The position numbers were made by a program, and so were the translations under genes. From CAXXHQ01 sp963665265 (GTDB lineage Bacteria; Planctomycetota; Planctomycetia; Pirellulales; Thermoguttaceae), in the NCBI GenBank assembly GCA_963665265.2, contig OY762224.2, forward strand, positions 2,790,001-2,854,000: a stretch of DNA of 64,000 nucleotides. The letters run 5' to 3'. Below, piece by piece: positions 1 through 7,176 of this stretch. A model generated the notes under the pieces. The model made no database searches, had not been told where the DNA came from, and was given only the letters and a program-made list of their open reading frames with translations. Every line of letters begins with the position of its first letter. Positions within the stretch are counted from its first letter, which is position 1.

Positions 1-1
1 G

Positions 2-283
2 TTCCGCGACGTCGACGACCACCCGTTCCTTGGCCGCGAAATGGCCGAACCGCGACGCTTTAGCGAACGAACGGCGCAAATCATCGACGAGGAAGTAATG
101 CGGCTCCTCAGCGAGGCGGCCGCCCAAGCTTCGCAAACGCTGGTCGAAAACCGCGAAAAGTTGGAAGCGTTGGCAAAAGCCCTGGAAGAAAACGAAACGA
201 TCGACGATCGCGACTTTGAGCGCCTGCTCGGTCCGTCGCCGAACAACTCAAACGGCTCCAGTTCGTTCTCGGCCGAAGTTTAA
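2..283 (+). CDS. ftsH: ATP-dependent zinc metalloprotease FtsH, C-terminal end (partial)
   Basis: The reading frame is already open at base 2, so only the last 93 or so codons of a gene entering from the left are present; the internal ATG at 41 is not the start. The visible residues include HPFLGREMAEPR, then FSERTA and IDEEV, the pattern of the helical end of the FtsH peptidase domain. An acidic, Asn/Ser-rich tail follows. FtsH is a membrane-anchored hexameric AAA+ protease that degrades misfolded membrane proteins and some regulators. The AAA module and the HEXXH zinc site would lie upstream of the window. Family assignment is confident from the tail alone; which paralogue it is (planctomycetes often carry several) cannot be told. 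Confidence 0.85.
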   Translation, partial: FRDVDDHPFLGREMAEPRRFSERTAQIIDEEVMRLLSEAAAQASQTLVENREKLEALAKALEENETIDDRDFERLLGPSPNNSNGSSSFSAEV

Positions 284-318
284 GCGAACTTTTCGCCGTT
301 AAATCGCTCTGGTTCTTT

Positions 319-434
319 TGTAGGGAACGCCCTCCGCGGCATTCCGTATGTGCGTCTGTAGGGAACGCCCTCCGTGGCGTTCCGTGGCTGCGTATGTGCG
401 TCTGTAGGGAATGCGCTGCCGTGGCATTCCGTCG
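319..434. repeat. Three tandem hairpin-forming repeat units (REP-like)
   Basis: Three related units start at 319, 357 and 403. Each begins TGTAGGGAA and contains an inverted repeat: GGAACGCC with GGCGTTCC in unit 2, and slightly diverged arms in units 1 and 3. Units 1 and 2 are joined to the next by a shared TATGTGCGTC spacer. Each unit could form a stem of about 8 base pairs with a 6-7 base loop. They fill the gap between ftsH and cinA and run to within about 35 bases of the cinA start. They resemble dispersed REP-type elements; other copies were not found in this window. Confidence 0.75.
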
Positions 435-467
435 CCCTCGATTTTTGTTGCGAGAAAGCAAAACGAA

Positions 468-1715
468 ATGATTGCGGAAATTCTGGCGGTCGGCGACGAG
501 ATAACAAGCGGGGCGAAAGTCGATACGAACAGCGCATGGCTAAGCCAACGCCTCGAGGAATTGGGCGTACGGGTTCTTTATCATTCGACCGCCGGCGACG
601 AACGAGAGCCTTGCCTCGACGTCTTCCGCCGCGCGACGGAACGGGCCGACCTCGTGATCGCCACCGGAGGACTCGGCCCGACGGCCGACGATCTGACCCG
701 CGAGATTCTCGCTGAACTCGCCGGCCGCCCCTTAACCTTCTATCCCGAGGCCTTTGAACAAATTAAGGCCTTATTCGCCGCTCGATGGCGTGAAATGCCT
801 AAGTCGAACGACGTGCAAGCCTATTTTCCCGAAGGAAGCCGCGTGATTCCGAACCAACACGGAACCGCGCCGGGAATCGATTTGGACATTCCGCGAACCG
901 GCAAAACGGCGTGCCGATTCTTCGCCTTGCCCGGCGTTCCCGCCGAAACCTACGAAATGTTCGCCGCGACGGTCGCCCCGGCAATTCGAGAAATGTCCGG
1001 CGAAACGCGGATCATCCGCCGACGCGTGATTCATGTTTTCGGGGCGGGCGAAAGCAAAGTCGAGGAAATGCTCCCCGACTTGATTCGACGCGGAAGGAAT
1101 CCGACTGTCGGAATTACGGCAAGTAAAGCGACGATTAGCCTACGACTCGTCGCCGAAGGAACGACCGACGCCGAATGCGACGAAATTCTGGAGCCGACCG
1201 TCCGAACCATCTACGATTCTTTGGGCGATATGATCTTCGGCGAGGGAGACGACGAACTTCACGGAGTCGTCGTTCGCCTTCTTAAAGAGAAGAAAAAAAC
1301 GCTCGCCGTCGTCGAAATCGGCACGCGAGGCATGATCGCCGATTGGTTCGGCGAAACGAACGACGCAGCCAAAGAAGTTCGGGCTTGCGTGACGGTTTTC
1401 GACAAACAGGATTTATGCGCGTTCGCGCCGACCGCCGCGCTGAACGAAGCGGACGGCGATTTTTTTACGAAAGCGGCGAAAGAAATCCGCGAAACGCTCG
1501 GAACCGATTATGCGATTGTCGTAGGTCCGACGCCGAAGAACTTTTCCGGCTCAAATCAGCCCGGAGAAAAGGAGACGACCGTGCCGGTCGTTTTGGCGAC
1601 CAACGGCGACTCGGTCGAGCATGCGGTCCCCTACGCATCGCACCCTGCTTTGCTTAAAATTTTACTGGGAAAACGAGCGTTGAATTTGCTGCGACTTGAG
1701 TTGCTCAAGCAATAA
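468..1715 (+). CDS. cinA: CinA-like protein (MoCF-biosynthesis domain, degenerate deamidase domain)
   Basis: A 415-residue protein. The ATG at 468 was chosen because the protein then begins MIAEILAVGDEITSG, the canonical CinA start; the longer upstream frame runs through the hairpin repeats. Residues 1 to about 170 are the molybdopterin-binding-like (COG1058) domain, with TNSAWLSQRL and the TGGLGPTADD motif. In CinA this part acts as a nucleotide pyrophosphatase on NAD-derived compounds. The C-terminal third aligns in position with the PncC nicotinamide-mononucleotide amidohydrolase domain, but where active enzymes have ESCTGG this one reads EIGTRG. Deamidase activity is therefore doubtful. 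The gene stands alone on the plus strand, followed by two small hairpins. Confidence 0.85.
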   Translation: MIAEILAVGDEITSGAKVDTNSAWLSQRLEELGVRVLYHSTAGDEREPCLDVFRRATERADLVIATGGLGPTADDLTREILAELAGRPLTFYPEAFEQIKALFAARWREMPKSNDVQAYFPEGSRVIPNQHGTAPGIDLDIPRTGKTACRFFALPGVPAETYEMFAATVAPAIREMSGETRIIRRRVIHVFGAGESKVEEMLPDLIRRGRNPTVGITASKATISLRLVAEGTTDAECDEILEPTVRTIYDSLGDMIFGEGDDELHGVVVRLLKEKKKTLAVVEIGTRGMIADWFGETNDAAKEVRACVTVFDKQDLCAFAPTAALNEADGDFFTKAAKEIRETLGTDYAIVVGPTPKNFSGSNQPGEKETTVPVVLATNGDSVEHAVPYASHPALLKILLGKRALNLLRLELLKQ

Positions 1716-1741
1716 AAACGGCGTGCCGAAACGATTACCCT

Positions 1742-1810
1742 GGTTCCTGGGCGCCGCCCGGGGATCAATTCAAACCGAGTCCCATCGCATTACCGGGCCG
1801 CGCCTGGTAA
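1742..1810. repeat. Two compact triloop hairpins between cinA and the DMT gene
   Basis: The first hairpin pairs 1742-1752 with 1756-1766 around the loop GCC (11 pairs, three of them G-U). The second pairs 1790-1798 with 1802-1810 around CGC (9 pairs, one G-U). Both are preceded by ATTACC. They begin 27 bases after the cinA stop and end 20 bases before the next ATG. They could act as a rho-independent stop (though no T-run follows) or belong to a short interspersed hairpin family. Confidence 0.5.
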
Positions 1811-1829
1811 CTAGGAAACCGCACGCAAT

Positions 1830-2732
1830 ATGCATTCAGCCCATTACGGTGAGCTAGTCGCCGTCTTTACAGCCGTTCTATGGACTCTTTCGACTGTGGC
1901 GTGGACTTCGGCGGGCAAACACGTCGGCGCTTTGCCGATCAGTTTCGTGAGGCTTGTTTTCGCCTCCGTGTTTTTGTCGGTTCATGGACTTGTTTTTCGC
2001 GGTCTGATTTTACCGACCGACGTCGATTCGACGACGTGGGGATGGCTGCTTGCGTCCGGCTTTTTCGGCTTTTTCGTGGCCGACGTCTGCTTATTCAAAG
2101 CGTTTCTAATTATCGGGCCCCGACTTGCCTTGCTGATTAACGCCTTGGGACCCCCTATCGCCGCGATTATCTCCTGGTTCTGCCTCGGCGACCAAATGAC
2201 CGCCGTGCAAATGCTCGGCATGGCGGTCACCCTGTCGGGCGTCTGCTGGGTCGTCATGGAGCAACCGCCGACCCCGCGAGAAGCGCACGTGCGACGTCAC
2301 TTCGCTATGGCCGTCGGCCTAGCTTTGACTTCGGCCGTCGCAAGCGCCGTTAGCAACGTCCTCACGAAGGCCGGCGTCAGCGGCTGCGATCCTTCAAGCG
2401 GAACGTATATTCGCGTCTTGGGAGCGATCCCCGCCTTCATCCTGCTCATCACCGTCATGCGACGTTGGCCCGCCATAGTGAAGGCGGTGAAAAACGTGCA
2501 AGCCATGGCGATTTGCGCCTGCGGAACGACGGTCGGCCCCTATTTCGGCGTCATTTGCAGCCTTGAAGCGATCCACTATTGTCATGTCGGCGTGGCCTCG
2601 ACGATCATCAACACCATGCCGGTGCTTATCTTGCCGTTCTCGATCTTCGTCTATAAAGAGAAGGTCAGTTGGCGAGCGGGCCTCGGCGCCGTCGTTACCG
2701 TCGTCGGCATGGGATTGTTGGCGTGGAAATAA
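1830..2732 (+). CDS. DMT-superfamily (EamA-type) permease
   Basis: A 300-residue, very hydrophobic protein with about ten predicted membrane segments arranged as two EamA-like halves. The first half begins near YGELVAVFTAVLWT. The second follows a short charged linker (EQPPTPREAHVRRH, about residues 145-158). The protein ends two residues after the last helix. Family members export amino acids, metabolites or nucleotide sugars across the inner membrane; the substrate cannot be read from the sequence. No strong Shine-Dalgarno is visible before the ATG. It is a single plus-strand gene whose 3' end faces the CYTH gene. Confidence 0.8.
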   Translation: MHSAHYGELVAVFTAVLWTLSTVAWTSAGKHVGALPISFVRLVFASVFLSVHGLVFRGLILPTDVDSTTWGWLLASGFFGFFVADVCLFKAFLIIGPRLALLINALGPPIAAIISWFCLGDQMTAVQMLGMAVTLSGVCWVVMEQPPTPREAHVRRHFAMAVGLALTSAVASAVSNVLTKAGVSGCDPSSGTYIRVLGAIPAFILLITVMRRWPAIVKAVKNVQAMAICACGTTVGPYFGVICSLEAIHYCHVGVASTIINTMPVLILPFSIFVYKEKVSWRAGLGAVVTVVGMGLLAWK

Positions 2733-2928
2733 ATTGATCAACGGCACGAAACGTGATAAATCAGAATAATTAATTCTGGCGGCGACTCAGAGATACTTGC
2801 TGAAGATCAGCGAAATAGGTAGTTGCTCCGGAAGAGTTTCACCGGCCAAATCTTACGAGATATTTTTTACTACATTGGTGGTCGAATATAATACCAATGC
2901 CAATTTGAAACCATGCGTTCGGGGGTAG

Positions 2929-2951
2929 TTAGCGGAGTTTTTTTCCGCTAA
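2929..2951. terminator. Hairpin between convergent genes
   Basis: A perfect 8-base inverted repeat, TTAGCGGA (2929-2936) and TCCGCTAA (2944-2951), with loop GTTTTTT. It lies between the stops of the converging DMT and CYTH genes, so it could end transcription from both sides. There is no T-run outside the stem. A weaker inverted repeat (CAGAAT/ATTCTG) lies at 2762-2778. Confidence 0.4.
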
Positions 2952-3017
2952 TATAAGCAGCCTTCTTCAGGCATCTTACGCGGCAACGCGCGCTTCATTA
3001 GATATGGCGAGCCGAAC

Positions 3018-3578
3018 CTACTTGGCTTGGTTACAATTGAGCTGCAGTTCGAGGTAGCTGCGGCGTTCGGCGTCGCACAGGCCGAGTCGGGCGGCAAGAG
3101 AAACGAGGATTTCGCGAGCGGCGTTGACGCCGGATTCCTCGGCGATTAATTCCAGTTCGCAATAGGTTCCCACTCCTTCGACGTCGTCGAGTGAACACTC
3201 GACACGTCGCTCGCCCCACATAAGAAACGCTTTGCGGCGGTTCTTTCGCACATCGCTTACCAGTCGGAAGCCGAGAGCTTCGAGCAGCTCGCGGAAGAGC
3301 GGTCCGACCTCGGCGCCGTCCCGCAAAAGAATATCTAGTTCACGCCGCGTTTTGGTCGTGGCGTCGATCTTCGGACCTTTGTAGGTTATGAAGTTTTTTT
3401 CCCCTCGAGAACGTATTCGCAACGCTTCGTCGGTTACGCTGAAATCGCGGGAGGGGTGCGCAAAATAAGAGTCGATTTCGGTTTGGACGTTTTTCCATTC
3501 CGCCTTGAGTGCGTTCAATTCCTTTTCGAGGCGGCCGAGATCATCGACCGGGAATTTAAGTTCGACTTCGTATTGCAT
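3018..3578 (-). CDS. CYTH-domain protein (class IV adenylate cyclase / thiamine-triphosphatase-like)
   Basis: A 186-residue protein covering the whole CYTH fold. It opens with the diagnostic ExExK motif (E4-V-E6-L-K8). Further basic and acidic strands follow, including LRIRSRG near residue 55, ITYKGPK near 68 and the acidic CSLDDVEGVGTYCELE near 138-153, which would line the triphosphate tunnel. CYTH enzymes bind triphosphorylated substrates with divalent metals: CyaB-type adenylate cyclases, thiamine triphosphatases or inorganic triphosphatases. The length and layout resemble the CyaB class, but the substrate is not determinable. It is divergent from the TonB receptor gene across a gap of about 400 bases. 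Confidence 0.75.
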   Translation of the reverse strand: MQYEVELKFPVDDLGRLEKELNALKAEWKNVQTEIDSYFAHPSRDFSVTDEALRIRSRGEKNFITYKGPKIDATTKTRRELDILLRDGAEVGPLFRELLEALGFRLVSDVRKNRRKAFLMWGERRVECSLDDVEGVGTYCELELIAEESGVNAAREILVSLAARLGLCDAERRSYLELQLNCNQAK

Positions 3579-3843
3579 GGGGGCTTTGATTGTTGGAGGA
3601 AACGGATCGTCCGTACATGGACATTATATCGAAATTCGGAGGGCCAGAAGCTTGCGGGGCGCGTTGAACTTTCCGCTTAATGAAAGAAAACGGATTAGGG
3701 GGCGAAGGGTTTGAATTGCAGGTGATTTATGCCGTTCATACCGAAAAAAATGCTTTGAGCGATATTTTCGGAAATGCCGATAGCAAGAGGGACGAAGGCC
3801 GATTCCTTCCGCACGAGCCTACCACAAAACGCCTACCCAACCA

Positions 3844-3893
3844 GGGCGGACAGGAAAGAATCCGCCCTCGATAGCCAGACGAGAGGGCTGTCC
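3844..3893 (+). promoter_or_regulatory. Mutually exclusive leader hairpins ahead of the TonB receptor
   Basis: GGGCGGA (3844-3850) can pair with TCCGCCC (3861-3867). Alternatively GGACAG (3848-3853) can pair with CTGTCC (3888-3893), enclosing CCCTCG (3865-3870) with CGAGAGGG (3880-3887, one bulge). The two folds share bases and cannot coexist. The element ends about 80 bases before the start codon. This is a possible attenuation or riboswitch-like leader, seen only as base-pairing potential. Confidence 0.3.
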
Positions 3894-3964
3894 TTTGGCG
3901 GAGAGCACGCCCGCGTAATCGATTCGTCGAGATGCACGACGAGACGGACGCTCAAGCTTCGGAT

Positions 3965-3970
3965 GAGGAG
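3965..3970 (+). promoter_or_regulatory. Ribosome binding site deciding a GTG start
   Basis: GAGGAG lies 6 bases before the in-frame GTG at 3977. The ATG at 3932 has no comparable site. Choosing the GTG gives a protein that opens directly with a signal peptide. Confidence 0.65.
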
Positions 3971-3976
3971 CGAGGG

Positions 3977-6100
3977 GTGAGAAATATTAATAGAGCACGA
4001 TCTATTTACGTCGGGGCGGGAACGTTTTGCGTTCTTTTAGCGGTGTTCTGCATATCGGCCCGAGGGGATGAGACGAATTTGGGCGAGGCCGAGCAAGGGG
4101 GAGCTTCGCAAGTTGCTGCGACGAGCGATCCGAACGACGTGAAAAGCCTGCTCGACATGGACATCGCTCAGCTTTCTCAAGTGCAAGTGAAATCGCCGGC
4201 GTTAGAAATGCCCGTCTCTACAGTATCTCGACAAGATAGCACGGTTGGCCGATCGCCGGCGGCCGTTTTCGTCATTACGAACGAGATGATACGGAGGAGC
4301 GGCGTAAAGAACATTCCAGACGCTCTTCGGATGGCGCCGGGCATTCAGGTTGCGCGAATCGACGGCAACAAATGGGCAATCAGCTCTCGCGGTTTTCAAC
4401 AACGCTGGTCGAATATGCTTCTTGTGCAGATTGACGGTCGAACGGTATACGATCCGCTCTTTGCCGGGGTGTATTGGGACGCGCAAGACGTTGTGCTCGA
4501 GGATGTGGAACGTATAGAAGTGATTCGCGGTCCTGGGGCGTCGGTTTGGGGGTCGAACGCGGTGAACGGCGTGATTAACATCATCACGAAAAATTCAAAA
4601 GAGACGCAAGGAACGTTACTGCAATCGGGCGGCGGCACCGAAGATTTAGGTTTTTCGACGGCGCGTTACGGCGGCAAGCTTGGAGATAACGGAACATACA
4701 GAGTGTACGGCAAATGGAACGAGCAAAGCGGCGGCTACAATTCGTCGGGGCTGGACGTAGACGACTCGACGCGTCAGGGGCGAGGCGGTTTCCGCATGGA
4801 TTATAATTGGACCGTTGACGACCAAATCACATTCCAAGGCGATTTCTATAACGGGTACTCCGGATCACCGGGCTTTTGGAGCACGGCGAATTATCCCTTC
4901 GTCACGTATTCAAACAACGTAGGACGTTTCGACGGTCAAAACGCTCTCTTGCGCTGGAAGCACGTTTTCGATTCGGATAGCGACGTTTCGACGCAGGTTT
5001 ATTACGATCGAACGGCGAGGTTTTACGGTTCGCTTCCGCTACACTATACGGTCGATACGTTCGACTTGGATTTGCAGCATCGCTTTCCTCTTGCCGAGCG
5101 GCATGAATTTATTTGGGGATTCGGATATCGCGTGGTGCAAGACGCGGTGGAAAACGCTTACCCGGGCATTTACTTGGACGATCCGAGTCGAGCATATAAA
5201 CGCATTAGTTATTTCGCGCAAGACGAGATAACGCTCAAAGACGATTTGTGGTTTTTAACGCTTGGGTCAAAATTCGAGCATAACGATTTCACGAACTTTG
5301 AATTTCAGCCGACGGTTCGCTTGCTTTGCACGCCCGACAAAAAACATTCAATTTGGGGGGCAGTTTCCAGGGCGGTTCACGTTCCCACGCGATCGGAGCA
5401 GGATTTAAACACGTACTCTCCGCCGATAGCCTATTCGCCGATCGTCGTAATTCCGTATTTGCAAGGAGAAGGGAAAGAGTTGAAATCGACGGACGCTTTG
5501 GCGTTTGAAATGGGATTTCGAGAACAGACGACGGACGATTTTTCTTGGGATTTAAGCGCTTTCGCTAATCGCTACGATAAGGGCGATTACGTCCGATCGT
5601 TCACGCCGTATATTCGAGGCGACGGAGCGATGATTGTGCCGAATACGATCGTGAACAACGCATGCGGCGAAGTGTACGGCGTGGAATTGGCGACCGACTA
5701 CCGCGCGAGCGAACGCTGGCGTTTGCACTTGTCCTATACTTGGCTCGATCCGCACATGAGTTCTTACGACGGAACTTCGGCAAGTCAAGGCGTATCATTC
5801 GCGAACGCCACTAGTCCGCATAACCAAGTATATTTTCAATCGTCGTGGGACGTACGAAAGAACTTGGAATTCGACTGGATCACGCGATACGTGGATAACA
5901 TCGAGGGGACGACGGTTCCGTACTATATCGTGATGGATTTACGAGCTTCGTGGAAGGCGACGAAAAATCTCGAATTGACGATCGTGGGCAGGAACTTGCT
6001 CGACTGGGCGCACATGGAATACAACGGCGATCCGTACACCGGAGTCGTCGGCACCGAAGTGGCGGCGTCGGTTTACGGACAGGCGACCTTGCGGTACTAA
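3977..6100 (+). CDS. TonB-dependent outer-membrane receptor
   Basis: With the GTG start the protein has 707 residues and opens with a basic stretch and a hydrophobic signal-peptide core (AGTFCVLLAVFCISA). The plug domain follows at roughly residues 75-210: SPAAVFVITNEMIRRSG, IPDALRMAPGI, then VERIEVIRGPGASVWG and NAVNGVINIITK, all standard plug signatures. The rest alternates short beta strands and ends in the aromatic residue Y, as expected for an outer-membrane barrel of about 22 strands. Such receptors import iron chelates, cobalamin or glycans using TonB-ExbBD energy. No exbB, tonB or ligand gene is adjacent, so the substrate is open. Its 3' end lies 20 bases from the stop of the converging lipoprotein gene. 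Confidence 0.88.
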   Translation: MRNINRARSIYVGAGTFCVLLAVFCISARGDETNLGEAEQGGASQVAATSDPNDVKSLLDMDIAQLSQVQVKSPALEMPVSTVSRQDSTVGRSPAAVFVITNEMIRRSGVKNIPDALRMAPGIQVARIDGNKWAISSRGFQQRWSNMLLVQIDGRTVYDPLFAGVYWDAQDVVLEDVERIEVIRGPGASVWGSNAVNGVINIITKNSKETQGTLLQSGGGTEDLGFSTARYGGKLGDNGTYRVYGKWNEQSGGYNSSGLDVDDSTRQGRGGFRMDYNWTVDDQITFQGDFYNGYSGSPGFWSTANYPFVTYSNNVGRFDGQNALLRWKHVFDSDSDVSTQVYYDRTARFYGSLPLHYTVDTFDLDLQHRFPLAERHEFIWGFGYRVVQDAVENAYPGIYLDDPSRAYKRISYFAQDEITLKDDLWFLTLGSKFEHNDFTNFEFQPTVRLLCTPDKKHSIWGAVSRAVHVPTRSEQDLNTYSPPIAYSPIVVIPYLQGEGKELKSTDALAFEMGFREQTTDDFSWDLSAFANRYDKGDYVRSFTPYIRGDGAMIVPNTIVNNACGEVYGVELATDYRASERWRLHLSYTWLDPHMSSYDGTSASQGVSFANATSPHNQVYFQSSWDVRKNLEFDWITRYVDNIEGTTVPYYIVMDLRASWKATKNLELTIVGRNLLDWAHMEYNGDPYTGVVGTEVAASVYGQATLRY

Positions 6101-6120
6101 GCTTGCGGGGTGAACGCTCG

Positions 6121-6948
6121 CTATTTTCCGGTAAGTGCGGCGGCCAAGGCTTGCTGCATGGCGAGCCGGGTTCCGCGGGCGTATTCCGTATCGAACCAGA
6201 GGATTTTTCCGGAGCCGTCAACGAGATAAACGCGGGGAAGTCTTTCGACAGCGACGGTCGAGAAAAACGTTTTGTCGGCGTCGTGCAATTGAGTGAAGGT
6301 CGCTCCCGCCTTCTTGCTTCCGTTTTTCATAGCATCGGACGTTCCTCCGACGTGGATCCCGACGACGGCGACTCCTCGGTCGGCGAAAGCGTCGGCGACG
6401 TCAATTTGCAGGTCGTTCAAGGCCGACTCGATCAATCGTTGCGTAAAAGGTTCGTTTTCGGTTTCCCAAAAGATAATGACCGAGGCGTTGGGACCCATGA
6501 GACTTTTGAGCGGCTTCTTTGAGCCGGTTTGATCGGCAAGTTCGGCGTTGGGCATTACGTCGCCGACTTTAACGCGGCAAGTCGCCTTGAGTTTTTCAGA
6601 GAGACCGACCTTGGGCATCGTTGCTTTGGCAGAGGCCGACTTTGAAGCGGAAATCTTGGAGGCCGGGATCGACTTCTTGGCCGCGACGGCGGATTGGTTC
6701 TCGGTCGTTTTTGAGTAGGACGGTTTTGCGGAAGCGGCGCCGCCTGCATTGGCGGTCTTTTCTTCGCGAGCGACGGTTTCTCTCTCGGGTGTGGCCGGAG
6801 TCGATTCGGACGCCGCCGGCTTTTCCCCGGTTTGCGTTTGGCTCGTTTGCTTCGCAGGTTGCGATTGGTCTTTGCCGCAACCGGCAAGAGTGAACAACGT
6901 GATCGCAACAACTCCGCACGCGGCTGCAAAACGGAAATATGACTTCAT
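6121..6948 (-). CDS. Thioredoxin-fold lipoprotein lacking the CxxC motif
   Basis: A 275-residue protein. The ATG at 6948 was chosen because it follows AGGAG by a normal distance and starts a lipoprotein signal peptide with lipobox LAGC (cysteine 24). Residues 25 to about 125 are a low-complexity Lys/Ser/Ala/Pro linker. Residues 130-275 have the order of a TlpA/AhpC-like thioredoxin domain: VGDVMPNAELADQTG, a core strand SVIIFW, a cis-proline-like LPRVYLVD and GKILWFD. At the redox site, however, the chain reads FWETENEPF, with no cysteines. It is probably a periplasmic membrane-tethered protein with a structural or binding role rather than a disulfide reductase. Confidence 0.75.
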   Translation of the reverse strand: MKSYFRFAAACGVVAITLFTLAGCGKDQSQPAKQTSQTQTGEKPAASESTPATPERETVAREEKTANAGGAASAKPSYSKTTENQSAVAAKKSIPASKISASKSASAKATMPKVGLSEKLKATCRVKVGDVMPNAELADQTGSKKPLKSLMGPNASVIIFWETENEPFTQRLIESALNDLQIDVADAFADRGVAVVGIHVGGTSDAMKNGSKKAGATFTQLHDADKTFFSTVAVERLPRVYLVDGSGKILWFDTEYARGTRLAMQQALAAALTGK

Positions 6949-7176
6949 ATGGCGACTCCTAGCGATGATGCTGGCGAAGGAAAACAAGCGGCCATGACTC
7001 AGTTTGCCGCTAACGAGACATTTCGTCAACTGGTTTTCGCGAGAAGAGGCGATGAACGACGAAGGGGCTTTTGTGCGAATCCTAGAATCAGTATAGTCTT
7101 CTGAAATCGCCCAGTTTGCGGATGTCGTATTTGCTGCCGCAAAAACCGCTGTGAAACAGCAATAAGCTAGTAGATA

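Larger units (their letters stand above)
3579..3976. other. Intergenic region between CYTH gene and TonB receptor
   Basis: About 400 bases separate two divergent genes. No convincing reading frame was found. The right part holds the competing hairpins described at 3844-3893. The frame from 3932 that runs into the receptor gene is read here as leader, not protein. I looked for the conserved boxes of a cobalamin riboswitch, common ahead of TonB receptors, and did not find them. Confidence 0.5.

Noticed and set aside
3579..3976. Cobalamin riboswitch ahead of the TonB receptor
   Set aside because: The conserved B12 box and core could not be found, only generic hairpins.
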